This document shows positions 1 to 8,939 of a stretch of 64,000 nucleotides of DNA, piece after piece. Made by a program: the position numbers and the translations under genes. The number at the start of each line of letters is the position of its first letter. Position 1 is the first letter of the stretch. The notes beneath the pieces are model-generated. The model was not told the origin of the DNA. It saw only the letters and a list, made by a program, of their open reading frames with translations, and did not search any database. This stretch comes from Holophagales bacterium. GTDB taxonomy: Bacteria > Acidobacteriota > Thermoanaerobaculia > Multivoradales > Multivoraceae. The stretch lies in NCBI GenBank assembly GCA_009836625.1, contig VXVC01000012.1:256073-320072 (forward strand), given 5' to 3'.

Positions 1-1081
1 CGAGATACCAGCCGTCGAAGATCTGGAGGCAGGCCTCGCTGCCTTCGTAGGTGGTGGGGCGGTAGCCGCGGGACGCGACGCCCAACTGCGTAAGGGCGCA
101 TACCTCCCAGTCCTGGCGGTTGACGAGATGCCAGAAATCGACCGCGTCGCTGGGATCGAAGTCCGGTGCGGCGGCCACCTCCGGGTCGAACAGCCATTCA
201 CACACCACACGCGTTCGTCCAGCCTCGATCGGCCACAGCGTGTGGGTCACGACATAGTCCCGGTGCAGGCTGATCAGCAGGTTCGGGTACACGTGGTAGT
301 ACTGCACCGAGGTCCGGTCGGTGACCTCGATCGCCGGCAGGTCGGGGCGGTTGCTTCTGCCGGTCGCCGACATCGTGTTGCAACCGTCGTTCAGCGTCAT
401 CGGGCCGCCGACGTAGTAGCGGCCGACTTCCAGGTTGCCGCCGTTCCGGTAGTCCGACACCCGGTTCAGTTCCGGGTGGACGACGGCGCAGTGGTAGCAC
501 TCGTTGTAGTTCTCGCACAGGATCTTCCAGTTCGCCTGCGCCTCGTACTCGTGACGGTCGCCCCGGACCAGCCGGTCGAGGGTGAACCGGGACATGTCCG
601 GCAGGTCGGCGGCGACCTCGGCGAGCGGCGGCCCGTCGGCCGCCAGGGAGAGGAAGAAGAAGCCGTCCATCGCGTCGATCCGAACCGGCACCAGGCCGGC
701 GCGCCCGGCGTCGAAGTCGTTCCCCATGTGCGGCGCGCCGACCAGCCGGCCGTCGAGGCCGTAGGTCCAGGCGTGGTAGGGGCACTGGAAGACCCTGGCC
801 CGGCCCGCGCATTCGTCGACGACTCGCGATCCCCGGTGGCGGCAGACGTTGAAGAAGGCGGCAAGACCGTCTCCTGCCGCGGTGCGCACCGCGATCACGG
901 ACTCGCCGCCGATCTCGCGGGTCACGAACCGCCCAGGTTCGTCCAGTTCCTCGAGCCGTCCGCCGCACACCCACATGCGCGAGAAGATGCGCTCCATCTC
1001 CTGCTCGAAGACCGTGGCGTCTGTGTACAGGTCGCCGTCCAGGGGACGGGGCGCCTTGCGCGGAACCATGGGTGAATCCAT
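1..1081 (-). CDS. Rieske [2Fe-2S] oxygenase alpha subunit (aromatic ring-hydroxylating / quaternary-amine demethylase-like), truncated at left window edge
   Basis: Manual minus-strand translation from ATG at 1081: MDSPMVPRKAPRPLDGDLYTD...FFNVCRHRGSRVV...VFQCPYHAWTYGLDG...NWKILCENYNECYHCAVVHPEL. Rieske CxH...CxxH and NExxHC-like mononuclear Fe region. Missing from the ORF track because it is open at the edge. Confidence 0.9.
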   Translation of the reverse strand, partial: MDSPMVPRKAPRPLDGDLYTDATVFEQEMERIFSRMWVCGGRLEELDEPGRFVTREIGGESVIAVRTAAGDGLAAFFNVCRHRGSRVVDECAGRARVFQCPYHAWTYGLDGRLVGAPHMGNDFDAGRAGLVPVRIDAMDGFFFLSLAADGPPLAEVAADLPDMSRFTLDRLVRGDRHEYEAQANWKILCENYNECYHCAVVHPELNRVSDYRNGGNLEVGRYYVGGPMTLNDGCNTMSATGRSNRPDLPAIEVTDRTSVQYYHVYPNLLISLHRDYVVTHTLWPIEAGRTRVVCEWLFDPEVAAAPDFDPSDAVDFWHLVNRQDWEVCALTQLGVASRGYRPTTYEGSEACLQIFDGWYL

Positions 1082-1100
1082 GGGGTGAATCCTAGCCCGC

Positions 1101-3680
1101 GTGTGCCATCATCCGGCCGTGCCGCGTCTCCTTCTGCTCGCCGTCCTGCTCGGTGTGTCCGCGGTCCCGGTTGCGATTCAGGCCCAGGAGGCCGAAGCGA
1201 CAGCGCCACCCGAGGGGGAGTTGGTCGCGGAGTTCGACGAAGAGTTGGTGGTGGTCGGCAGCCGCGCGCGTCCGCGGTCGGTGACCGAGTCCTCCGTCCC
1301 GATCGACGCCATCCCGGTCGAGGATGTCATCAGCCAGGGCGCCAGTACGCTGGACTACCAGTTGCGGAACCTGGTGCCCTCGTTCAATGTCGCGACCCAT
1401 CCAATCAGCGGCGCCGCGTCGCTGGTGCGGCCGGCCAGCCTGCGCAACCTGGCCCATGACCACACCCTGGTTCTGGTGAACGGCAAGCGCAGGCACCGCT
1501 CGGCGATTCTGGTCTGGTTCGGGGGCGTGACCGACGGTACCCAGGGGCCGGACATCTCGACCATCCCCGCGACCGCGCTGCGACAGGTGGAGGTGTTGCG
1601 CGACGGAGCCTCGGCGCAGTACGGCTCCGACGCGATCGCCGGCGTCATGAACTTCCTGCTCAAGGACTCGCCCTCGGGCGGCAGCCTGGAGGTGAAGAGC
1701 GGCGTCTACGGCGCGGGCGACGGCCAGGCGTACGCGATCGCCGGCGACGTCGGACTGCCGCTGGGGGAGAACGGCTTCGCCCATCTGAGCATGGAATACG
1801 GCAACGCCGACCCGACCAGCCGCAGCGTGCAGCGCGCCGACGCGGCGGCACTGATCGCTGCCGGCAACACGCACGTCCGCGACCCGGCGCAGATCTGGGG
1901 TGACTCGGAGTACGAGGACGACCTGAAGCTCTTCGGGAACTTCGGCAAGCTGCTGGGGAATGGCGCGCAGGTCTACGGGCACGCCAACTACGCCGAGAAG
2001 ACGGCGACGCAGGGCTTCTACTACCGGAATCCCAACACGCGCGCGAACATCTTCAGCCTGGACGGCGGCCGCACGCTGCTCATCGGCGACGTGCTCGACG
2101 CGGAGGACGGCGTCCGCGACGGATCGGCGGGATGTCCCACGGTGACCATCACCGACAACCGGCCGGACCAGGACGCTCTGGCGCAGGTGTTCGCCGACCC
2201 CAACTGCTTCTCCTTCCAGGAGATCGCTCCGGGCGGATTCACGCCCTACTTCAGCGGCGTGATGACCGACACGTCGGCCGTGGCCGGGGTGCGCCGCACC
2301 ACGAAGAGCGGCTTCACCTGGGACGCCAGCGCCAGCTACGGCTCTCACGAAGCGGACTTCTTCCTCTTCAACACCGTGAACGCCTCGCTCGGCCCGGCGA
2401 GCCCGCGCGACTTCGACCCGGGCGTCTACCGGCAAGCCGAACTCAATCTGAACTTCGACGTCTCCTACGCGGTCTCCGAACTCGTTCACGTGGCCGGCGG
2501 AGCCGAGTGGCGTGACGAGCGCTTCACGATCCGCTCCGGGGAGCTGCCGTCGTGGCAGGTCGGACCGTACGCGGCGCAGGGTTTCGTCTCCGGCTCCAAC
2601 GGTTTCCCGGGCTTCCCCGACTACACGGCCGGGACCTGGACCCGCGCCAACACCGCGGTGTACGGCGACGTGGAACTGCGGGATCCGGACGGCCGATGGA
2701 CGCTGGGCGGCGCGTTGCGATTCGAGCACTTCGACGTCTTCGGCGATACGACAAACGGAAAGCTCTCGGCCCGCTACGCCCTGACGGACACGGTTTCCGT
2801 GCGCGGCGGCGTCAGCACCGGCTTCCGGGCCCCGACGCCGGGTCAGCAGAACGTGTTCAACGTGCAGTCGACGATCAACCCGGAGACGCTCGATCTGGTC
2901 GACAGCGCCACCGTGCCGTCGACCTTCCGCGCCGCGCAGTTCCGCGGCGGCCAGGCGCTCGAGCCCGAAACCTCGACCAACGTGACGGCGGGGCTCGTGG
3001 TCGACACCGGGCCCTTCACGCTGACGGCGGACACCTACCACATCGACGTCGACCGGCGGCTCGCCCTGTCCCAGTTCTTCACGCTGGCCGAAGAAGAGCG
3101 CGCCCTGCTGCTGTCGGAAGGCATCACCTCGGCGCGCACGCTGTCCTCGTTCCGGTTCTTCATCAACGACTTCTCGTCGCGGACCCAGGGGATCGACATC
3201 GTCTCGACCTGGACGCCGCCGGTCCTGGGCGGCGACACTGTGTTCAGCCTGGCGCTCAACCACACGGAGACGGAGATCACGAAGGACTCCGAGCTGCTCG
3301 GTCCCGGCGACGTGCTCGCGCTGGAACGGGGGGTGCCGGAGACGCGGTGGAACCTGGCCGTCAACCAGGGAATCGGGCGCGTGGACCTTCTGGGGCGCCT
3401 CCACTACTTCGGCTCGTGGGTGGACCACATCGACGCCCGCTCCGTACGCCGGGCCGACGCGCCGGTCCTGAGCGGCCGGTACATCCTCGACCTGGAAGTC
3501 AGCGTCCCCCTGGTGCCCGACGCCACGCTTGCGATCGGCGGCCAGAACGTCTTCGACACGTTCTCGGATCGGATGGACCTGTTCGCCGCGCAGTTCGGTC
3601 TGCCTTACAGTCAGTTCACGCCCTGGGGCCTGGGCGGCGGGTACTACTACGCGCGGCTCAACTACCGCTGGGGCGGATAG
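1101..3680 (+). CDS. TonB-dependent receptor (start may be GTG at 1119)
   Basis: Signal peptide, plug region (VEVLRDGASAQYGSDAIAGVMNFLLK), C-terminal beta-barrel ending in aromatic-rich strand. Confidence 0.93.
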   Translation: MCHHPAVPRLLLLAVLLGVSAVPVAIQAQEAEATAPPEGELVAEFDEELVVVGSRARPRSVTESSVPIDAIPVEDVISQGASTLDYQLRNLVPSFNVATHPISGAASLVRPASLRNLAHDHTLVLVNGKRRHRSAILVWFGGVTDGTQGPDISTIPATALRQVEVLRDGASAQYGSDAIAGVMNFLLKDSPSGGSLEVKSGVYGAGDGQAYAIAGDVGLPLGENGFAHLSMEYGNADPTSRSVQRADAAALIAAGNTHVRDPAQIWGDSEYEDDLKLFGNFGKLLGNGAQVYGHANYAEKTATQGFYYRNPNTRANIFSLDGGRTLLIGDVLDAEDGVRDGSAGCPTVTITDNRPDQDALAQVFADPNCFSFQEIAPGGFTPYFSGVMTDTSAVAGVRRTTKSGFTWDASASYGSHEADFFLFNTVNASLGPASPRDFDPGVYRQAELNLNFDVSYAVSELVHVAGGAEWRDERFTIRSGELPSWQVGPYAAQGFVSGSNGFPGFPDYTAGTWTRANTAVYGDVELRDPDGRWTLGGALRFEHFDVFGDTTNGKLSARYALTDTVSVRGGVSTGFRAPTPGQQNVFNVQSTINPETLDLVDSATVPSTFRAAQFRGGQALEPETSTNVTAGLVVDTGPFTLTADTYHIDVDRRLALSQFFTLAEEERALLLSEGITSARTLSSFRFFINDFSSRTQGIDIVSTWTPPVLGGDTVFSLALNHTETEITKDSELLGPGDVLALERGVPETRWNLAVNQGIGRVDLLGRLHYFGSWVDHIDARSVRRADAPVLSGRYILDLEVSVPLVPDATLAIGGQNVFDTFSDRMDLFAAQFGLPYSQFTPWGLGGGYYYARLNYRWGG

Positions 3681-3692
3681 GAGCGGCGGTCC

Positions 3693-5204
3693 TTGCCGCG
3701 GCGGGCTCCGCAGGGAACGCAGGCCGTTCAGCGCGCGCTGGGGCTGCTCCGCTCGTTCACTCCCGAGGCGCCGGAGCACCGCCTGTCGGAGCTCGCAGCG
3801 GCGCACGGGCTCCATCCGTCGACGGCGCATCGCCTGCTCGGCGTACTGGAGGCGGAGGGTCTGATCGGCCGCAGTCCGGACAGTCAGGCCTACCGGTGGA
3901 TGCCGGGCGCACCGGGCGCCGGAGATGCCGCGCCGTCACCGCGCTACAACGGCCTGCGGCCGCTCGAACCGTTGCGGACGCCGTTCCACCGGCGGACAGC
4001 CGCGCTGTGCGAGAGCGGCGCGTGGCGCGACTGGTCGGGCTACACGTGCGTCGAAACCTACGAGCCGACGCCTGAACGCGAGTACTGGGCGGTCCGCAAC
4101 GCGGCCGGCCTGATCGACGTGTCGCCGCTGTTCAAGTACGAGATCACGGGAGCGGACGCGGTGCGGTTGCTGGACCGGATGATGACGCGGGACTTCTCGA
4201 AGAGCCAAACGGGCCGGGTGATGTACACGTCCTGGTGCAACGAGGACGGCCACCTGCTGCAGGACGGCAACGTGCAGCGCCTCGCGCGCGAACGCTTCCT
4301 GGTCAGCGCGGCGGAGCCGTGCCTGCGCTGGTTCGAGGACTGCGGCTGGGGCATGGACGTCGAGGTGCGGGACGTCTCGGAAGAGATCGGCGTGCTTGCG
4401 CTCCAGGGGCCGCGGGCGCGGGCGGTAGCCGAGGCGGCCACGACGGGACTCGACTTCGGCGCGATGCGCTACTTCGACCTCGCGGCCGGCGAGGTCGGCT
4501 CAGGCGCCGGAGGCGCCCCGGTGACGGTGACCCGCACCGGCTACACCGGCGATCTCGGCTACGAGTTCTGGGTGGCTGCCGAGCACGCGGAGGCGCTGTG
4601 GGACGCTCTCGTCGAGGCGGGTCGGGACCACGGGCTGCTGCCCGCGGGGCTCCTGGCGCTCGACATGGTGCGGGTCGAAGCCGGCCTGGTGCTGATCGAT
4701 GTCGACTACGTGTCCGCGTCCCACGCCGAGATCGAGGTGCTGAAGGCGACGCCGGCCGAGGCGGGACTCGGGTTCACCGTCAAGCTCGACAAGCAGGCCG
4801 ACTTCGTAGGCCGCCGCGCGCTCGTGCTGGAACGAGACCGCGGACCTGCCTGGGCAATGGTCGGCCTCGAGGTCGACTGGTTCGAGTTGGAGCGGTTGTG
4901 GTCCGAGATCGACCTCCGCCCGCAGGTCGTGGGCCAGCCGGCGTCCAGGAAGCCGACGCCGGTGTTCGCGCCCGGAGGATGGCAGGTCGGCCAGTGCACT
5001 AGCCGGTTCTTCTCGCCCCTGCTCAAGAAGTACGTGGGCCTCGCCACGGTGCACGCCGACGCGGCCGCCCTGGGGACGGAACTCGATGTCGAGGTCGCCG
5101 TCGGCTACGGTCGGCGCCGGGCACGGGCGCGAGTCGTCCGGCGGCCGTTCTTCAATCCGGCGCGCAAGACGGCGGTCGATCCGATGCCCGGGGTTGACGA
5201 ATGA
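3693..5204 (+). CDS. IclR-type winged-HTH domain fused to GcvT-family aminomethyltransferase/folate-binding domain
   Basis: N-term GTQAVQRALGLLRSF..HRLSELAAAHGLHPSTAHRLLGVLEAEGLIGRSPDSQAYR matches the IclR HTH pattern; from ~aa 85 GcvT signature (RNAAGLIDVSPLFKYEITGADAVRLLDRMMTRD...GYTGDLGYEFWV...GLLALDMVRVEAGL). Internal ATG at 3900 is an alternative start. Confidence 0.85.
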   Translation: MPRRAPQGTQAVQRALGLLRSFTPEAPEHRLSELAAAHGLHPSTAHRLLGVLEAEGLIGRSPDSQAYRWMPGAPGAGDAAPSPRYNGLRPLEPLRTPFHRRTAALCESGAWRDWSGYTCVETYEPTPEREYWAVRNAAGLIDVSPLFKYEITGADAVRLLDRMMTRDFSKSQTGRVMYTSWCNEDGHLLQDGNVQRLARERFLVSAAEPCLRWFEDCGWGMDVEVRDVSEEIGVLALQGPRARAVAEAATTGLDFGAMRYFDLAAGEVGSGAGGAPVTVTRTGYTGDLGYEFWVAAEHAEALWDALVEAGRDHGLLPAGLLALDMVRVEAGLVLIDVDYVSASHAEIEVLKATPAEAGLGFTVKLDKQADFVGRRALVLERDRGPAWAMVGLEVDWFELERLWSEIDLRPQVVGQPASRKPTPVFAPGGWQVGQCTSRFFSPLLKKYVGLATVHADAAALGTELDVEVAVGYGRRRARARVVRRPFFNPARKTAVDPMPGVDE

Positions 5205-6862
5205 CCGATGCGATCGTGGTCGGCGCCGGCCACAACGGCCTGGTTGCCGCGGCTTATCTCGCCCGAGCCGGTCTCGACGTCGTGGTGCTGGAGTCCTCTC
5301 CCGAGATCGGCGGCGCCACCCGCAGCCAGGAGGCCTTCCCGGGCTTCCGGTTCAGCGTGTTCTCCTACCTCGTTTCGCTGTTGCGGCCGGAGGTCATCCA
5401 CGAACTCGACCTGGTGCGCCACGGCCTGCTCCTCGTCCCCACCGCGAGCACCCTGAACCCGCTGCCGGGGGGCGACTGCCTGTTCCGCGAGGCGGATCCG
5501 CAGAGGACGTACCGCCACATCGCCCGTCACTCGCGGCGCGATGCCGAGGCGCTGTTCGAGTACAAGCTCGAGATGCGCCGCATGGGCCACCTGATGTACC
5601 GGCTGCAGCGGGCGGCGCCCGACGAACTGGCCGCGGCGATAGGTGACCGGGTCGCCGAGAGTGCGGAGCACCTGGACGTCGAGGTGTCGGCGGAGGTCGC
5701 CGACATTGCGCGTTACTTCCTCGACCTGCCGGCGGAGCGGTTGCGCGGCTTCGTGCAGATGCTGACGATGAGTTCGGCCGATTTCCTCGGCCAGTGGTTC
5801 GAGTCCGACGTGCTGAAGGCCGCGCTGTCGAGTTCCAGCATCATCGGCTCGATGCTGTCTCCCCGCACGCCGGGCTCGGCATACGTGCTCCTGCACCACT
5901 ACATGGGCGAGGTCGACGGGGTCTACCGGGAGTGGGGTTTCCAGAAGGGGGGCACCGGCGCGGTGGCGGCGACGATCGCCAGGGCGGCGCAAAGCCACGG
6001 CGCCGAGATCCGGACGCACAGCCCCGTGGCGCGGGTGCTGGTGAGTGACCGCCGGGCGGCGGGCGTGGTGCTGGCGAACGGCGACGAGTTGCGGGCCGGC
6101 GTCGTCATGTCGTCTGCGGCGCCGCAGATCAGCCTCGGCCGGCTGCTCGATCCCGAGGATGTCCCGGGCGGGGCCGGCGCCGGACTCGTCGAACGGGCGG
6201 CTCGGTGGCAGAGCGGCGGCTGCGCGGGCAAGGTGAATCTCGCGATCTCCGGCCTGCCGCGCTTCGAGTGCATGCCGGAGCCCGGCCCCCACCTCTCGGG
6301 CGGGATCACGATCGCCCCGGGCCTCGACTACGTCGACCGCGCCTACGACGACGCGAAGTACGGCGGCTTCTCGGAACGACCGTTCATCGACATGATCATC
6401 CCGTCCGTCCTCGATCCGGACATGGCGCCGCCGGGCAAGCATGTCCTCTCCTGCTTCGTGCAGTACGCCCCGTACGAACTGGCGGCGGGCTCCTGGGACG
6501 AGGGTCAGCGCGAGGCGTTCGGCGATGCCGTGGTGCGCACACTCGCCGAGTACGCGCCTGGCATCGAGGACCAGATCCTGCACCGGCAGGTGCTCGTGCC
6601 GCCGGACATCGAGGCGATCGCCGGTATCCCCGGGGGCAACATCTTCCACGGCGAGCTGCGGCTGTCGCAGTTGTTCCTGCTGCGCCCCGACCCGGCCGCG
6701 GCGGCCTTCCGGACGCCGTTGCCCGGCTACTACCTCTGCGGCTCGTCGACGCAGTTCGGCGGCGGCATTTCCGGCGGCCCGGCCCGGCTGGCCGCGCTCC
6801 GGGTGCTGGACGATCTGCGGACAGCCGACACGGCCGGTGGCGGGAGCGCGGAGGCGCCTTGA
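5201..6862 (+). CDS. FAD-dependent oxidoreductase, phytoene desaturase-like/PYROXD2-like
   Basis: N-terminal dinucleotide-binding VVGAGHNGLVAAAYLARAGLDVVVLE; ATGA overlap with upstream gene. Confidence 0.9.
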   Translation: MTDAIVVGAGHNGLVAAAYLARAGLDVVVLESSPEIGGATRSQEAFPGFRFSVFSYLVSLLRPEVIHELDLVRHGLLLVPTASTLNPLPGGDCLFREADPQRTYRHIARHSRRDAEALFEYKLEMRRMGHLMYRLQRAAPDELAAAIGDRVAESAEHLDVEVSAEVADIARYFLDLPAERLRGFVQMLTMSSADFLGQWFESDVLKAALSSSSIIGSMLSPRTPGSAYVLLHHYMGEVDGVYREWGFQKGGTGAVAATIARAAQSHGAEIRTHSPVARVLVSDRRAAGVVLANGDELRAGVVMSSAAPQISLGRLLDPEDVPGGAGAGLVERAARWQSGGCAGKVNLAISGLPRFECMPEPGPHLSGGITIAPGLDYVDRAYDDAKYGGFSERPFIDMIIPSVLDPDMAPPGKHVLSCFVQYAPYELAAGSWDEGQREAFGDAVVRTLAEYAPGIEDQILHRQVLVPPDIEAIAGIPGGNIFHGELRLSQLFLLRPDPAAAAFRTPLPGYYLCGSSTQFGGGISGGPARLAALRVLDDLRTADTAGGGSAEAP

Positions 6863-8373
6863 ACGGTCGAGTAGCCATCGTCGGCGGCGGCCACAACGGC
6901 CTGGTCGCCGCGGCGCTCCTGGCGCGATCGGGGCGCGACGTCGTTCTGTTCGAGGCGCGGCCGGAGCTCGGCGGGCTGGCGTCGACGCGGGAGCTCATCC
7001 CCGGCCACCGGGTCGATGCGGGCAGCCACGACCTGGGGATGTTCCGCCGTTCCGTGATGGAGGAGTTGGAGCTTGCCGGGCACGGGTTGGAGTTGATCGA
7101 AGCTCCGGCGGTAGCCGCCGTTCCGGCGACCGCCGATTCGAGCGCCGTCGTGCTCTGGCCCGAAGTCGGGCGCACCGTGGAGGGGCTGGGCGGGGTCAGC
7201 CGTCGTGACGCGGCTGCCTGGCCCGGCTTCGTGTTCGAGCTGGCTGAGCGCGCGGCGACTCTCGAGCCGCTCCTCTCCAGGCCGTTGGAGCTCGCCGACA
7301 TAGGGGGCCTCCTCATCGCGCCGGAAGTCCTGCGGGCGCTGTCCTCGCCGCTCGAGGAGTCGCTGCGCGAGCGGTTCGAGAACCGGTCACTGCTGGCCGG
7401 GCTTTGCGGTGTGGCGCTCCCCGCGACCGGTCTGGGACCTCGCGCCAACGGGACCGGCTGGCCGTTGCTCTTCCACTGCGCTCTGGGCGGTTCCGACCGA
7501 CTGGCGCCGGTGGTCCGCGCTCAGGGCGGCGCCGGGGCTCTGGCATCCGCCCTGGCCACTTCGGCGGCGGCGTCGGGCGCGGAGATCCGGACCGGCGTTG
7601 CCGTCTCCCGGATTCTCGTGGATTCGGGGCGCGTCGCCGGCGTGCAGTTGGCGGATGGCGAACGGATCGAAGCCGGGGCCGTCATCTCGACCGCGACGCC
7701 CTCCGTCACCTTCCTCGAGCTGCTCGGCGCGTCGGTCCTCGAACCTCGCTTCGTGCGGCGGCTGCTCAACGTGAAGTACCGCGGCGCCGCGGCGAGACTT
7801 GCGCTGTCGCTCGACGGCCTGCCGGCGTTCCGCGGGCTGGAGCGGCCTGCGCTGACCGGCCGGATCGTGCTGGCGGAGCAACCGGACGACATCGAGCGGG
7901 CGGCCGACGCCGCGAAGTACCGCCGCCTGCCGGACCGTCCGTGGATCGAGGCGGCGCTGCCGACGACTCTCGATCCGTCGCTGGCACCCGCGGGGCGGCA
8001 CCTGTTGCTGGCGACGGTGCACCACCTGCCGTTCGACCTGGACGGCGGCTGGGACGCGGGCGGTCCGGAGCTCCTGGCCCGGGTGGCGGCCGAACTCGAG
8101 CGGTGGGCGCCCGGCATCGGCGGCCTGGTCCGGGAGCACGCGCTGCTGCTGCCCACGGACTTCGAGGCGGACTACGGCGCAACGGCCGGCGGGCTCCATC
8201 ACGGCGAGATGAACCCGTCCCAGAGCCTGTGGCTTCGACCGACGGCGTCGGCCTGGGCGGGCGAGCCGCTGCCCGCCTCTGGCCTGTGGCTGGGCGGCGC
8301 CGGTTGCCATCCGGGAGGCGGTCTGACCGGCTTGCCGGGAACGATCGCTGCGGTCTCCCTGCTCAGGGGATAA
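6859..8373 (+). CDS. FAD-dependent oxidoreductase, phytoene desaturase-like (second tandem paralog)
   Basis: LNGRVAIVGGGHNGLVAAALLARSGRDVVLFEARPELGG; TTG start overlapping the upstream TGA (TTGA). ORF-track start 6205 is an upstream-extended frame. Confidence 0.87.
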   Translation: MNGRVAIVGGGHNGLVAAALLARSGRDVVLFEARPELGGLASTRELIPGHRVDAGSHDLGMFRRSVMEELELAGHGLELIEAPAVAAVPATADSSAVVLWPEVGRTVEGLGGVSRRDAAAWPGFVFELAERAATLEPLLSRPLELADIGGLLIAPEVLRALSSPLEESLRERFENRSLLAGLCGVALPATGLGPRANGTGWPLLFHCALGGSDRLAPVVRAQGGAGALASALATSAAASGAEIRTGVAVSRILVDSGRVAGVQLADGERIEAGAVISTATPSVTFLELLGASVLEPRFVRRLLNVKYRGAAARLALSLDGLPAFRGLERPALTGRIVLAEQPDDIERAADAAKYRRLPDRPWIEAALPTTLDPSLAPAGRHLLLATVHHLPFDLDGGWDAGGPELLARVAAELERWAPGIGGLVREHALLLPTDFEADYGATAGGLHHGEMNPSQSLWLRPTASAWAGEPLPASGLWLGGAGCHPGGGLTGLPGTIAAVSLLRG

Positions 8374-8402
8374 CCTCGCGCGACCTGACCTGGAGATCAT
8401 CG

Positions 8403-8939
8403 ATGAAGAACTTCCTTCCTTTCGTGTTCGCGCTCGGCACGGCGCTCTGCTGGGGCCTCTACGGCCCGGTGCTTGGCAGGGCGCGCCTGGTGGACGAGAC
8501 GATGTCGCCGTTCAAGCCCTATGTCGGCATCGGGATCGCCTATCTCGTCATCGCCATCGTCGGCGGTCTGATCGGCATGAGAGTGATGGGCGACAGCTTC
8601 GAACCGACCGGACCGTCGGGAATCTGGGGTCTCTACGCCGGCACCCTCGGCGCGCTGGGTGCGCTTTCGCTGACGCTCGCCATGTTCAGCGGCGGGGCGC
8701 GGATTCCCTACGCCGTCATGCCGGTCGTGTTCGGCGGCGCGGTCACGGTCACGGCGCTCTTCACGCTGTACCGCGGCCGGGGCCAGCTCGAGGTGAGTCC
8801 CCTGCTCTGGGTCGGCATCGGCGGGATGCTGATCTCGGTCATCCTGATCACGACGAACACGCCGCACCCCGGCCCGCCGGGCGGCGGCCACGGCGAGCAG
8901 GCGACGGTGAGCGAGGGGGAAAGCGAAACAGGACAATGA
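8403..8939 (+). CDS. DMT/EamA-like small integral membrane protein (about 5 TM)
   Basis: MKNFLPFVFALGTALCWGLYGPVLGRAR... hydrophobic helices; DMT-like N-terminus. Confidence 0.75.
   Translation: MKNFLPFVFALGTALCWGLYGPVLGRARLVDETMSPFKPYVGIGIAYLVIAIVGGLIGMRVMGDSFEPTGPSGIWGLYAGTLGALGALSLTLAMFSGGARIPYAVMPVVFGGAVTVTALFTLYRGRGQLEVSPLLWVGIGGMLISVILITTNTPHPGPPGGGHGEQATVSEGESETGQ

Noticed and set aside
198-974. Minus-strand 258-aa and 132-aa ORFs at the left edge
   Set aside because: Out of frame with the Rieske oxygenase, whose true frame is open to the window edge and so was not listed.
1092-3830. 912-aa minus-strand ORF antisense to the TonB receptor
   Set aside because: Arg/Val/Gly-rich shadow ORF typical of high-GC DNA; no recognisable domain and the sense strand encodes a clear receptor.
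6205-8373. 722-aa version of the second FAD oxidoreductase
   Set aside because: N-terminal 218 residues are out-of-frame sequence of the upstream gene; domain begins at the TTG at 6859.
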